A stretch of 64,000 nt of DNA. It comes from Candidatus Gastranaerophilales bacterium (lineage in GTDB: Bacteria; Cyanobacteriota; Vampirovibrionia; Gastranaerophilales; Gastranaerophilaceae). Both the position numbers and the translations under genes were made by a program. Of the stretch, positions 34,700 through 44,132 are shown one piece after another; positions within the stretch are counted from its first letter, which is position 1, and the number at the start of each line of letters is the position of its first letter. The stretch spans positions 1-64,000 of the forward strand of contig CANQOQ010000003.1 in NCBI GenBank assembly GCA_947625495.1, read 5' to 3'. A model generated the notes under the pieces. It had not been told where the DNA came from. It saw only the letters and a program-made list of their open reading frames with translations, and did not search any database.

Positions 34700-36466
34700 A
34701 TGCAGCAAGATAAATCTTTAAACATTCTAAAAAATATTAATATAACAATAGGATCATTAGTATTACTTTCAAACCTGCCTGCCTTTATATTATGCGGAAG
34801 TAATAAAATTAACTTTGTATTAATAAGTATTTTCTTAAATATTTGTCTGTTTTTTCTTCATGGATTTTTAATCATAAAAGAATCGAAAAAAAATATAAAC
34901 GAAATAAAAAAAGAAGCCTTATATATAAATTATCCTTTAAATATCGCAACATTTATGTTCTGTATTTTTTTGATTTTTGTATTCAGTATAATAAGCCTAT
35001 ACATAATAAATAGCGATGCACTTAATCCTGCATTTATATTTACGTATTTTATTAATATTTTATCTTTATTATTTCCTTCCATATTGGTATTAGCATACAT
35101 TTGTTTCATATTTCCTGCATTTATACTGCCTGGAATGTCTGCAAACAAGAGAGATTCTCAAAGTACGGAATATTTAATCATATTTTTTATAATATTTTTA
35201 ATTCTTTCAGGATTTAGACTTATTTCATACTCGGTAAAAACAATAAATATAGACAAACAAGATAAATATAAAATTGTAAAATTACCGTTTCTCTATTCAA
35301 ATCAATATCTAAAAATAAAAAATATAAGTGAATACGGCAAGAAAAAACTTTCTTATGCAAAAGCTATAGTTCCGTTTGCATATACGGCGGAATCTTTTAA
35401 TTATAACAATTATAAAGATGCGGAAAATTTTTGTAAATCCATAGGTGCAAGAGTTCCTAATTATATTGAAATGTATAATATAGCATTTAACAAGTTCAAT
35501 TTATTCGGAGAAGATTATTACTGGACAAGTAATAAAGATGGGGCAATTCCTGTTCTTATACATTTTAAAAATATGTCCTATAATGTAATTAAATATAATC
35601 AAAATATTTCTCCCACACTGCATTGTGTAGCAAATGAAGAAGATAACAATAATATATTTAAGAAAAATCATTTTTACAGGAATTTTGATACTCCCGAAGA
35701 AAATACTATGACTTTGGATCAAAATTATCAAAAAACAGAAGTAAAAGCGAATGATGATATTATTGTCTATAGCCCTGATACCGAAAAGAAGTTTGTAAAT
35801 TTCTCTGTTAAAGAAGTATCTTCTGATATAATGATAGACTTAATAAGAAAAGGTTATGATTATAATCCCAAATTAAAAATAAACGCAAAATACGAAACAA
35901 ATGAACAAAATTTTGCAATGAGAATAACTCCGTCTGCCAGTAAAAAATATATAAGATTGTGTTATTATCCGTTCACAGACTACGGTAACTTAAGTATAGA
36001 AAATGAAGCGCAAATATGGAAACAAAGTTTCTGTTCGCCATTTGTAATACTATTAGAACCAAATGCGGTTATGAAATCAAAATCTGAGGCTGACTCTTAT
36101 TGTATAAAAAAAGGAGGCAGATTACCAAATATACCTGAATTAAACGGTATTTTAAAAACACTAAATATAAATAAAACAGGTGAAAAATATTGGACAAATA
36201 ATAAAATTACAGATAGAACCACAAAAGAAAGAAAACCTGTATTGGTATTTTATAAAGATTCAAGATTTATGCAAATAAAAGTTCTTGATTCAAAAGAACA
36301 GGATAATGCCTACGCATTTTGTATAACAGAGCCTGATTTCCCCTCTAAAATAATAGCAAATTATAAATCAAGATTTAAAGGTATAGACGGTGCTCCTTAC
36401 GCAAAAGCCCAATGCTCTTCATGCTATTATTACGAAGTTCCTGATACCGTACTATTGAGTTATTAA
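34700..36466 (+). CDS. Five-helix membrane protein with duplicated lectin-like domains
   Basis: 588 residues from ATG 34700 (a TTG at 34691 is an alternative; the ribosome site is weak). The first about 190 residues hold five hydrophobic helices. The rest carries two repeats of the same pattern: AENFCKSIGARVPNYIEMY ... YYWTSNKDG ... HCVANEE, and ADSYCIKKGGRLPNIPEL ... KYWTNNKITD ... FCITEPD. This C-x-x-x-G-[GA]-R-[LV]-P ... [YE]-x-W-T pattern resembles the C-type-lectin-like or DUF1566/FGE-related folds. Probably membrane-anchored sensing or binding. It is 12 bases from the M49-like gene. Confidence 0.8.
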   Translation: MQQDKSLNILKNINITIGSLVLLSNLPAFILCGSNKINFVLISIFLNICLFFLHGFLIIKESKKNINEIKKEALYINYPLNIATFMFCIFLIFVFSIISLYIINSDALNPAFIFTYFINILSLLFPSILVLAYICFIFPAFILPGMSANKRDSQSTEYLIIFFIIFLILSGFRLISYSVKTINIDKQDKYKIVKLPFLYSNQYLKIKNISEYGKKKLSYAKAIVPFAYTAESFNYNNYKDAENFCKSIGARVPNYIEMYNIAFNKFNLFGEDYYWTSNKDGAIPVLIHFKNMSYNVIKYNQNISPTLHCVANEEDNNNIFKKNHFYRNFDTPEENTMTLDQNYQKTEVKANDDIIVYSPDTEKKFVNFSVKEVSSDIMIDLIRKGYDYNPKLKINAKYETNEQNFAMRITPSASKKYIRLCYYPFTDYGNLSIENEAQIWKQSFCSPFVILLEPNAVMKSKSEADSYCIKKGGRLPNIPELNGILKTLNINKTGEKYWTNNKITDRTTKERKPVLVFYKDSRFMQIKVLDSKEQDNAYAFCITEPDFPSKIIANYKSRFKGIDGAPYAKAQCSSCYYYEVPDTVLLSY

Positions 36467-36478
36467 CGGAGAATTAAA

Positions 36479-38221
36479 ATGAAATTTGAATTGAATTTAT
36501 CACTTGAAGAACTTGAAAAAAGAACAGATAAAGACTATTTAATAAGAAAACCGCTCTTAGATAAAGATACAGCAGAATATAATAACTTGTCTGAAGGCGA
36601 TAAAAAGGCATTGCAGCATCTTGTTAAAGCTGCAGAGTATGCAAATTTAATATATATGAAGCAGGATAATGAATTAAATATTCCTTTTCTTAAATATTTA
36701 GAGAAAGAAACGGAAAACGGCAATAAAGAAGCGGAACTAACAAAAATATTATTCTGCGCACAACTTGGGATAATAGGAATTGATTCCGAATCAAATAAAG
36801 TTATTCTTTTGAAAAACGCCGTTGAAAAGGAAGGAAAAGCATTCTATCCTTCAGATATTACTAAAGAAGAACTGCATTCCATTCTTAAAAGTATGTTAAA
36901 AGAGGGAAAAACAGAAGAAGTAAAAAATATATTAAATCAAAGAACTATAGTAAAAAGAGACGGCAAATATTTAAAAGCCGTTGATTATACCGTTGAATTT
37001 AAAGAAGAATTTAATAATATAGCAGATGAACTTGAAAAAGCTGCAATAGTTTCAACAAACAAAGATTTTAATGAATATCTTTTACTTCAGGTAAAAGCAT
37101 TAAGAGAGAATGACCCCATGTTAGACGCTCAAGCGGATAAAAAATGGGCATCACTTCAAGATACTCCTTTGGAATTTACAATATCAAGAGAACAATATGC
37201 TGATTTACTAACAGGAACTGTTATAGAAGATGAAGAATTAAAAGAACTGCTTGATAAAAACGGAATAAATCCGATATCAAAAGACTCAATAGGTATAAGA
37301 GTAGGTATAGTAAACAAAAAAGGGACTCAAGATATACTTAAAATAAAAAATTATCTTCCTTTAATGGCTGAAAATATGCCGTACAAAGAAGAATATGAAC
37401 AAAATATTTCATCTGATGATGATAATCTTCAAACAATGGTTGATGTGGATATAGTATCATTAAGAGGGGATGAAGGCGCCTATCGAGGTGGTATTACAAT
37501 AGCACAAAATCTTCCAAATAACGATAAGTTATCACTGACAATAGGCGGCGGAAGAAGAAATGTATACCACAGACAAATAAGAACGAGTAATTCACCTGAA
37601 GCACTTGAAAGAAGAAAAAAGAGATTAAATGCGACATTAAATCCCGAACTGCATAAATGGTACAACCCTGAAGCAGACCATTGGTTTACAATAGGACATG
37701 AAAATGTTCATTCACTGGGACCGAAATCAGGCACGGAAGCTCTGGGAAAATATAAAAATATTATCGAAGAGAATAAAGCGGATATGGGGTCTTTAGCGCT
37801 TCTGGACTGTCTTGTTAATGCAGGCGTATATACTGAAGAAGAGAAAAAACAAATACTTGTAACTTTTGGTGCTGACTGCTTTTTAAAAGCTAAACCTGAA
37901 CTATCTCAAGCACACCGTGTAAGAACAGTCATGCAGGCATTTTATTTCATAAAAGAAGGTGCTATATCAGTAGACAAAGACGGAATTATAAACATTAATA
38001 CGGATAAAATGGTTTCAACTGCTGATAAAATGCTTTCTGAAATAATTAAAGTCCAGCTTTCTCAAGATTTTAACAGCGGAGAAAAGTTTATTAATGACTA
38101 TTTTAAATGGACGGATGATATAGACAGAGTCTCAAAAAAACTTAAAGAAACTGATAAATCTTTAAACGGCATGATAGTAACTCCGTTAGCAGATTTTTTA
38201 TGTAAAAATAGTTCTGTTTAG
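36479..38221 (+). CDS. M49-like (DPP III-related) metallopeptidase
   Basis: 580 residues, without a signal peptide. A zinc site is apparent: HENVH at His407-His411, in the context TIGHENVHSLGP, and EENKAD at 430-435, whose first or second Glu would be the third ligand. Bacterial homologues of peptidase family M49 show HE-x-x-H-x-LGP and EE-x-KAD in the same order. The N-terminal about 240 residues are helical. CGGAGAATTAAA precedes the ATG. Co-transcription with the preceding membrane lectin-like gene is likely. The substrate is unknown; probably a cytoplasmic peptidase. Confidence 0.85.
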   Translation: MKFELNLSLEELEKRTDKDYLIRKPLLDKDTAEYNNLSEGDKKALQHLVKAAEYANLIYMKQDNELNIPFLKYLEKETENGNKEAELTKILFCAQLGIIGIDSESNKVILLKNAVEKEGKAFYPSDITKEELHSILKSMLKEGKTEEVKNILNQRTIVKRDGKYLKAVDYTVEFKEEFNNIADELEKAAIVSTNKDFNEYLLLQVKALRENDPMLDAQADKKWASLQDTPLEFTISREQYADLLTGTVIEDEELKELLDKNGINPISKDSIGIRVGIVNKKGTQDILKIKNYLPLMAENMPYKEEYEQNISSDDDNLQTMVDVDIVSLRGDEGAYRGGITIAQNLPNNDKLSLTIGGGRRNVYHRQIRTSNSPEALERRKKRLNATLNPELHKWYNPEADHWFTIGHENVHSLGPKSGTEALGKYKNIIEENKADMGSLALLDCLVNAGVYTEEEKKQILVTFGADCFLKAKPELSQAHRVRTVMQAFYFIKEGAISVDKDGIININTDKMVSTADKMLSEIIKVQLSQDFNSGEKFINDYFKWTDDIDRVSKKLKETDKSLNGMIVTPLADFLCKNSSV

Positions 38222-38286
38222 CAGTTGAATTTCTAAAACAACTGTGATAGGATTTCTATATGGATAGTTATGTGAAGGGGTAAATC

Positions 38287-38523
38287 ATGCAAATACAAGC
38301 TTTAAGTTCTGCAAATTCTACATTAAACTGCCAGCCTATAAAGCCTGTGAACTTTGAAAGAAAGAATAATTCTGATATTCAAAATATTATTTTGCTTGAT
38401 GATACATACACACCCGATAATACTTCCGTTTTAGAGCAAAAATATGATTTTGCATGCCAACTGGCCGCATACTATAAAGATCAGTACGAATCTCTTCTAA
38501 AATCAGGTTACGTAGATATTTAA
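38287..38523 (+). CDS. Small leader-type protein of unknown function
   Basis: 78 residues with a strong GAAGGGG ribosome site. It begins MQIQALSSANSTLN and contains IKPVNFERKNNSD, one of the polar N-terminal leaders with an aromatic motif described in the findings. The C-terminal part (EQKYDFACQLAAYYKDQYESLLKSG) is a likely amphipathic helix. No domain recognised. It may be a stand-alone short member of the leader family, or a small regulatory protein. Confidence 0.65.
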   Translation: MQIQALSSANSTLNCQPIKPVNFERKNNSDIQNIILLDDTYTPDNTSVLEQKYDFACQLAAYYKDQYESLLKSGYVDI

Positions 38524-38572
38524 TTTTCATTAAGATTTGGACTCATCTTTTTTTATATGATATTTATTGTTT

Positions 38573-39679
38573 ATGAACAGTAATGATAAATATTGGTGTG
38601 CATTTGCAAAATTAACAAAAACATCGTCAGCTTTTGTTAATAAGTTATATGAATATTTTGGTTCCATAGAAGCAGCTTGGAATGCAGAGTTTTATGATTT
38701 GAATAAAATAGAAGGACTGTTAGAAAAAAGTGTAAATGCTTTTTTAAATGAGAAAAAGTCCATAAATCCTGATGAATGTATGGATTATATAAATAAGCAA
38801 GGTATAACATTTATTAATCCTGAAAGCAGGGATTATCCTTATTTATTGAAACAAATAGATAATCCGCCAGCGGGACTTTTTGTCCTCGGAGATTTAAATT
38901 TATGCAATATGGAACGGACAATAGCAGTAGTAGGATCAAGAAAAGCAAGCGAAAATGCAAAAAATACACTGCGCTCAATACTTTCCGATTTTTCAAATAC
39001 AGATATTTGTATAATATCGGGACTTGCTGAAGGTATTGATACAACAGCTCATACCTGCGCGGTAGAAAATAATATGAAAACAATAGCTGTAATAGGCGGG
39101 GGATTTGATAAATTATATCCGAAATCAAATATTAAACTGTTTAATAAAATTATAAAAGAAGGACATGGTGCGGTAATCAGTGAATATTGGCCCGATGTTG
39201 ATGCAATAAGCTGGCATTTCCCCGTCAGAAACAGAATTGTTTCAGGACTTTCAAAAGGGGTCTTAGTAGCAGAAGCAGGATTGGAATCAGGTGCTATGAT
39301 AACAGGGAAATTGGCACTGGAGCAGGGCAGAGAACTTATGTGCATGCCGGGGTTAATTTCCAATCCCAATACACAGGGCATTTATAAATTAATAAAAGAA
39401 GGAGCTTCTATAGTTACATGTTCACAAGATATTTTAGATGTAATGAACTGGGAAATTAAAAAGACGGAAGCTCTAAATTCAGAATCAACAAGCACTAACC
39501 TTTTAACACAAAATGAAAAACAAGTCTATGAATGTATACAAAAGGATTCCTTAACCGTTGACGAATTAATTATAAAAACCAACTTGAATATTAATGATTT
39601 AATGGTAATATTAACAAAGTTAGAATTGAACGGATTAATTTCTCAGGACACAGGAGAAAGATACATATTGGTAGAGTAA
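38573..39679 (+). CDS. dprA: DNA processing protein DprA
   Basis: 368 residues from ATG 38573; a TTG two codons upstream also opens the frame. No clear ribosome site precedes it. The Rossmann-like DprA domain is plain: AVVGSRKASENAKNTL, ISGLAEGIDTTAHTCAV, VIGGGFDKLYPKSN, FPVRNRIVSGLS and AGLESGAMITGKLALEQGRE. A C-terminal winged-helix region (LTVDELIIKTNLNINDLM) follows. DprA loads RecA on incoming single strands during natural transformation. It precedes topA, a common pairing. Confidence 0.95.
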   Translation: MNSNDKYWCAFAKLTKTSSAFVNKLYEYFGSIEAAWNAEFYDLNKIEGLLEKSVNAFLNEKKSINPDECMDYINKQGITFINPESRDYPYLLKQIDNPPAGLFVLGDLNLCNMERTIAVVGSRKASENAKNTLRSILSDFSNTDICIISGLAEGIDTTAHTCAVENNMKTIAVIGGGFDKLYPKSNIKLFNKIIKEGHGAVISEYWPDVDAISWHFPVRNRIVSGLSKGVLVAEAGLESGAMITGKLALEQGRELMCMPGLISNPNTQGIYKLIKEGASIVTCSQDILDVMNWEIKKTEALNSESTSTNLLTQNEKQVYECIQKDSLTVDELIIKTNLNINDLMVILTKLELNGLISQDTGERYILVE

Positions 39680-39680
39680 C

Positions 39681-41927
39681 ATGCCCCGAAAAACAGAAAA
39701 GAAAAAAGAACACATATTAGTTATAGTAGAGTCACCCGCAAAGTCTAAAACAATAAAAAAGATTTTAGGGAGTTCTTATGATATAGAAGCAAGCTACGGG
39801 CATATAAGAGATTTTCCGCCTAAAGTATTGGGATTTGACGTTAAAAATGATTTTACACCAACATTTGAGATAATCCCCGAGAAAAAAGCTGTTGTAAAAA
39901 AATTAAATGAGATGGCACAAAAGGCAGATAAAGTATATCTTGCATCCGACCCTGACCGTGAAGGAGAAGCAATAGCGTGGCATGTAAGGCAGGTTATTGA
40001 TGTTGATGACAGTAAAGTTTACAGAATAGAATTTAATGAAATTACGCCAAAGGCTGTTACGTATGCCGTTGAACACTCAAGACAAATTGATATGAAAAGA
40101 GTAAAAGCGCAGCAGACAAGACAGATTTTAGACCGACTGGTAGGGTATAAAATAAGCCCCGTTCTATGGGAAAAAATGAGAAATTATCATCTTTCTGCAG
40201 GCAGAGTTCAAAGTGTTGCACTTAAAATGATTTGCGAAAGAGAAGATGAAATAAAAGCTTTCAATCCCGTTGAATATTGGAGTGTTTCTATAGATTTACT
40301 AAAAAATAAATCTAAATTTACAGCGGAACTGTCCAAGTACAAAAACGCTAAAATTGATATTAAAAATGAAGAAGAAGCAAAAAGAATTGTTGAATATTTA
40401 AAAGATAAAAAAAGAACATATAATGTATCAAAGATATCAACAAGAAATACCCAAAGAAAACCAACGGCACCGTTTATAACATCAACCCTTCAAAGAGAAG
40501 CAAGTACAAAACTCGGCTACGGCGTTTCAAAAACAATGCAGATAGCTCAAAAACTGTATGAAGGAATAGATATAGGTTCAGACGGCCCCGTAGGGTTAAT
40601 TACATATATGAGAACCGATTCGGTGAGAATTTCTGATGATGCTCAAGCTGCCGCTAAAGATTTTATTACTGAGAACTACGGCGAAAAATATTACCCTAAA
40701 ACAGCAAATAACTATGTAAAGAAATCAAAAAACGTACAGGATGCACATGAAGCTATAAGACCATCTTATATAGATAAAACACCCGACAGTATAAAACAAT
40801 ATTTAACAAATGAACAGTACCAACTGTATAAGTTAATATGGACAAAATTTGTATCATCCCAAATGGAAAATGCTCAGGTAAAAAATACAACGGTAGATAT
40901 CGAAGCGGGTGATTGTTTATTTAAAGCAGGTGTTAGTAAAATTACCTTTGACGGATATTTAAAAGTATATAATGATGATGAGGATAAAGAAGAATCATCA
41001 AAAATACCCGATTTAAAAGAAGGGGATGAGCTAAAATTGAGTGAAGTTATGCCAAAACAGCACTTTACAACTCCGCCTCCAAGGTATACGGAAGCATCAC
41101 TTGTTAAAGCATTGGAAGAACACGGAATAGGAAGACCAAGTACCTATGCGCCTATTATTTCCAAAATTCAGCAGAAAAATTATGTTGAAAAAATTGATAA
41201 AGCTTTAGCTCCGACTGCTTTAGGCATGACATTATGCAAACAGCTTGTTGATTATTTTAAAGATATTATGAACTATGAATTTACGGCAAATATGGAATCA
41301 AAACTGGATGACATAGCTGAGGATAAACTCAAATGGAATGAAGTCATTAAAGATTTTTATACTCCGTTTATAGAAACCGTCTCTGAAGCAAAAAAGAATA
41401 TGCAAAAAGTTTTGATAGAGTCTGATACATTATGTCCTAACTGCGGAAGTAAAATGGTAGTAAGAACAAGCAGATTCGGAACCCAATTTTTAGGCTGCAG
41501 CAGATACCCCGAATGTAAAACAATGCTTCCATTAAATTCCGACGGACAAATTGTTGAACAAAACAAAGAAACCGACGAAAAATGCGAAAAATGCTCAAGT
41601 CCTATGGTTCAAAAAACAGGACCTTATGGTCCCTATCTTGAGTGCACATCACCTGAATGCAGACACAGAAAACGTATAATAAAAACTACGGGCGTAAAAT
41701 GTCCTAAGTGCGGTGAAGGTGAAATTGTATATAAAAAATCCAAATACGGAAAGGTGTTTTTTGCCTGCAGTAAATATCCAGATTGTGATTTTGTTTCCTG
41801 GAATGAACCGGTTAACGAAAGATGTCCGGAATGCGGAAATATACTTGTTAAAAAAATAACAAAAAAAGAAAAAAAATTAATTTGCAGTAATAAAAAATGT
41901 ACATTTTCAAAAGAAATGGAAGAATAA
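39681..41927 (+). CDS. topA: DNA topoisomerase I
   Basis: 748 residues. Relaxes negative supercoils via a transient 5'-phosphotyrosine. The TOPRIM domain (IVESPAKSKTIKKIL, ASDPDREGEAIAWH) and active Tyr309 in GLITYMRTDSVRIS are intact, as is HEAIRPS. The C-terminal 170 residues hold four cysteine modules (CPNCGSK, CEKCSSP, CPKCGEG, CPECGNI). One base separates it from dprA and three from aroE, so the three are one transcript. Confidence 0.97.
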   Translation: MPRKTEKKKEHILVIVESPAKSKTIKKILGSSYDIEASYGHIRDFPPKVLGFDVKNDFTPTFEIIPEKKAVVKKLNEMAQKADKVYLASDPDREGEAIAWHVRQVIDVDDSKVYRIEFNEITPKAVTYAVEHSRQIDMKRVKAQQTRQILDRLVGYKISPVLWEKMRNYHLSAGRVQSVALKMICEREDEIKAFNPVEYWSVSIDLLKNKSKFTAELSKYKNAKIDIKNEEEAKRIVEYLKDKKRTYNVSKISTRNTQRKPTAPFITSTLQREASTKLGYGVSKTMQIAQKLYEGIDIGSDGPVGLITYMRTDSVRISDDAQAAAKDFITENYGEKYYPKTANNYVKKSKNVQDAHEAIRPSYIDKTPDSIKQYLTNEQYQLYKLIWTKFVSSQMENAQVKNTTVDIEAGDCLFKAGVSKITFDGYLKVYNDDEDKEESSKIPDLKEGDELKLSEVMPKQHFTTPPPRYTEASLVKALEEHGIGRPSTYAPIISKIQQKNYVEKIDKALAPTALGMTLCKQLVDYFKDIMNYEFTANMESKLDDIAEDKLKWNEVIKDFYTPFIETVSEAKKNMQKVLIESDTLCPNCGSKMVVRTSRFGTQFLGCSRYPECKTMLPLNSDGQIVEQNKETDEKCEKCSSPMVQKTGPYGPYLECTSPECRHRKRIIKTTGVKCPKCGEGEIVYKKSKYGKVFFACSKYPDCDFVSWNEPVNERCPECGNILVKKITKKEKKLICSNKKCTFSKEMEE

Positions 41928-41930
41928 ATT

Positions 41931-42782
41931 ATGTATAAATTTGCGCTTATAGGATATCCGCTTTCTCACTCTATGTCGAAAATAATTCATGAAGCAGCAT
42001 TTAAATCATTGGGGTTAGAGGGATGCTATGAAATACTTGAAACGCAACAAGACGAATTAATTTCAAGAATTAAATATTTAAGGTCAAAAGGATTTCAGGG
42101 ATTTAATGTAACAATTCCGTTAAAGGTACCGATAACATTATTTCTTTCGGGTGTCGATAATATAGCAAATGTAGCAGGCAGTGCAAATACCATTAAAATA
42201 ATGAAAGATTCATCAATGTTCGGATATAATACAGACGTATACGGATTCGTTGAAGCAATGCCTGATGATTTAAAAGATAAACTTGCGGGAAGTAAAGCCG
42301 CAATACTGGGTAACGGCGGAGCTGCAAGAGCTGTAGGCTGCGGATTATCCATTATGAAGGTTAAAGAAATTGACATCTTTGCAAGAAATATAATAAATGC
42401 TTCTGAAATGGCAGAAACGCTAAGACCAAATTTCTCTGAGGTTAAAATAAACTGTAAACAAATAGAAAGCCTCAAGGATTTATCAGAGTATACTCTACTG
42501 GTAAATACCACTCCAATAGGTATGAGAAGTAAAGCCATGGGGATTTCTCCAATATCTGAAGACATTATAAAAACAATGAAAAAAGATTCATATATATACG
42601 ATATTGTTTATAATCCTTTAAAAACTGAATTAATCAAATTAGCAAAAAAATACGAAATAAATACTGTTCAAGGTCTTGATATGCTGATATATCAAGGGGC
42701 TAAAGCATTTGAAATATGGACAGGCAAAAAGCCCGATGTTTTAAAAATGAAAATTGCCGCACTAGAAGCAATGATAGATTAA
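41931..42782 (+). CDS. aroE: Shikimate dehydrogenase
   Basis: 283 residues. NADPH-dependent reduction of 3-dehydroshikimate in aromatic amino acid synthesis. The opening FALIGYPLSHSMSKIIHE is the shikimate-binding signature; NVTIPLKVP carries the catalytic Lys; AILGNGGAARAVG binds the cofactor; VNTTPIGM and QGLDMLIYQGAKAFEIW complete the family. It is convergent with fliI, overlapping by four bases. Confidence 0.96.
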   Translation: MYKFALIGYPLSHSMSKIIHEAAFKSLGLEGCYEILETQQDELISRIKYLRSKGFQGFNVTIPLKVPITLFLSGVDNIANVAGSANTIKIMKDSSMFGYNTDVYGFVEAMPDDLKDKLAGSKAAILGNGGAARAVGCGLSIMKVKEIDIFARNIINASEMAETLRPNFSEVKINCKQIESLKDLSEYTLLVNTTPIGMRSKAMGISPISEDIIKTMKKDSYIYDIVYNPLKTELIKLAKKYEINTVQGLDMLIYQGAKAFEIWTGKKPDVLKMKIAALEAMID

Positions 42783-44128
42783 ATATCTACATCCTTCATC
42801 ATAGAAATAAGTGTTGAAATAGTAGAATCCATAGTAACACTGTCGGATATTCTTTGCTGTAAAAATGCATTAATATCAGGCATTAATTCAATTGCAATAT
42901 CAAGTTTCGGATTAGAACCTGCATTATACATACCAACATCAATTAAATCTTTATTTTCCCGATATAAAGCCATTAATTTACGCATTTTATTTGCAGCTTG
43001 TTTATGTTCATCGGTAACAATTTCGGTAAATAGACGGCTTATACTTCCAAGTACATCAATAGCGGGATAATGATTCATTTCCGCAATTTTTCTTGAAAGG
43101 AAAATATGACCGTCAACAATACCTCTAACGGTATCAACAACAGGGTCGTTAATATCATCACCCTCCATTAAGACGGTATAAAGTGCCGTAATTGAACCTT
43201 TAGAACTATTTCCGCTTCTTTCTAAAGCTCTTTGAAGCCAAGAAAAAATAGAAGGCGGATAACCTTTTATGGTAGGCGGTTCACCGATAGACAGACCTAC
43301 TTCTCTGCCTGCCATAGCACAACGTGTAACGGTATCCGTCATCAAAAATACTTTTTTTCCTAAATCTCTGAAATATTCACAAACAGCAGTAGCGGAAAGC
43401 AGACATTTTTGTCTGATAAGAGGAGGCTGATCACCTGTAGAACAAACAATAACGGACTTTTTCATTCCTTCTTCACCAAGTGAATTTTCAATAAACTCTT
43501 TTACTTCTCTGCCTCGTTCACCAATCAATGCAACAACATTTACGTCCGCATCAGAGTTTCTTGCTATCATACCAAGCATGGTGCTTTTTCCCACACCGGA
43601 ACCGGCAAATAAGCCCATTCTTTGACCTGCGCCCAGAGTCAGCATAGAATCAATAGCTCTGACACCTGTTGAAAACATAGTTTTAATTATAGGTCTTTCA
43701 AAAGCATCCGGTGGAGGGTTATCTATATTTACCCATACAGCCCCTCTTGTATCAAGCGGTTTGCCGTCAATTGGTTCACCTAAAGGACTGATTAGCCTGC
43801 CTAATAAGAAATCTCCCATGGGAACTGTTATTGCTTTCCCCGTTGATTGAACCAAGCTTCCCTGCCCTATTCCCGCACCATCATATAATAACAATAACTG
43901 AGCATTTTCACCTTTAAATGCAACTACCTCTGCAGGTTTCCTTTCTCCCTCATAAGTTTCAATAAAACATAAATCGCCTATTTTGAGTCCGGGCAGTTTT
44001 ACTTCAACAGTCAATCCCAAAAGTTTTGAAACTGAGCCTTTATAAGTATATAACTTCGTCGAATTTATAACCTCAAACGCTTGTTTTTTAACAAATTCTA
44101 TTGATTTTTCTCTTGATTGTTCTATCAT
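42779..44128 (-). CDS. fliI: Flagellum-specific ATPase FliI
   Basis: 449 residues. Export ATPase of the flagellar type III system, related to F1 beta. Walker A GSGVGKST lies at 176-183, followed by VVALIGERGREVKEFIE and the Walker B region (KVFLMTDTVTRCAMAGREVGL). The GEPPTIKGYPPSIFSWLQRALERSG segment is typical of FliI rather than F1. It is the last gene of the eleven-gene flagellar operon and lies four bases after flhA. Confidence 0.97.
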   Translation of the reverse strand: MIEQSREKSIEFVKKQAFEVINSTKLYTYKGSVSKLLGLTVEVKLPGLKIGDLCFIETYEGERKPAEVVAFKGENAQLLLLYDGAGIGQGSLVQSTGKAITVPMGDFLLGRLISPLGEPIDGKPLDTRGAVWVNIDNPPPDAFERPIIKTMFSTGVRAIDSMLTLGAGQRMGLFAGSGVGKSTMLGMIARNSDADVNVVALIGERGREVKEFIENSLGEEGMKKSVIVCSTGDQPPLIRQKCLLSATAVCEYFRDLGKKVFLMTDTVTRCAMAGREVGLSIGEPPTIKGYPPSIFSWLQRALERSGNSSKGSITALYTVLMEGDDINDPVVDTVRGIVDGHIFLSRKIAEMNHYPAIDVLGSISRLFTEIVTDEHKQAANKMRKLMALYRENKDLIDVGMYNAGSNPKLDIAIELMPDINAFLQQRISDSVTMDSTISTLISMMKDVDI

Positions 44129-44132
44129 TTAC

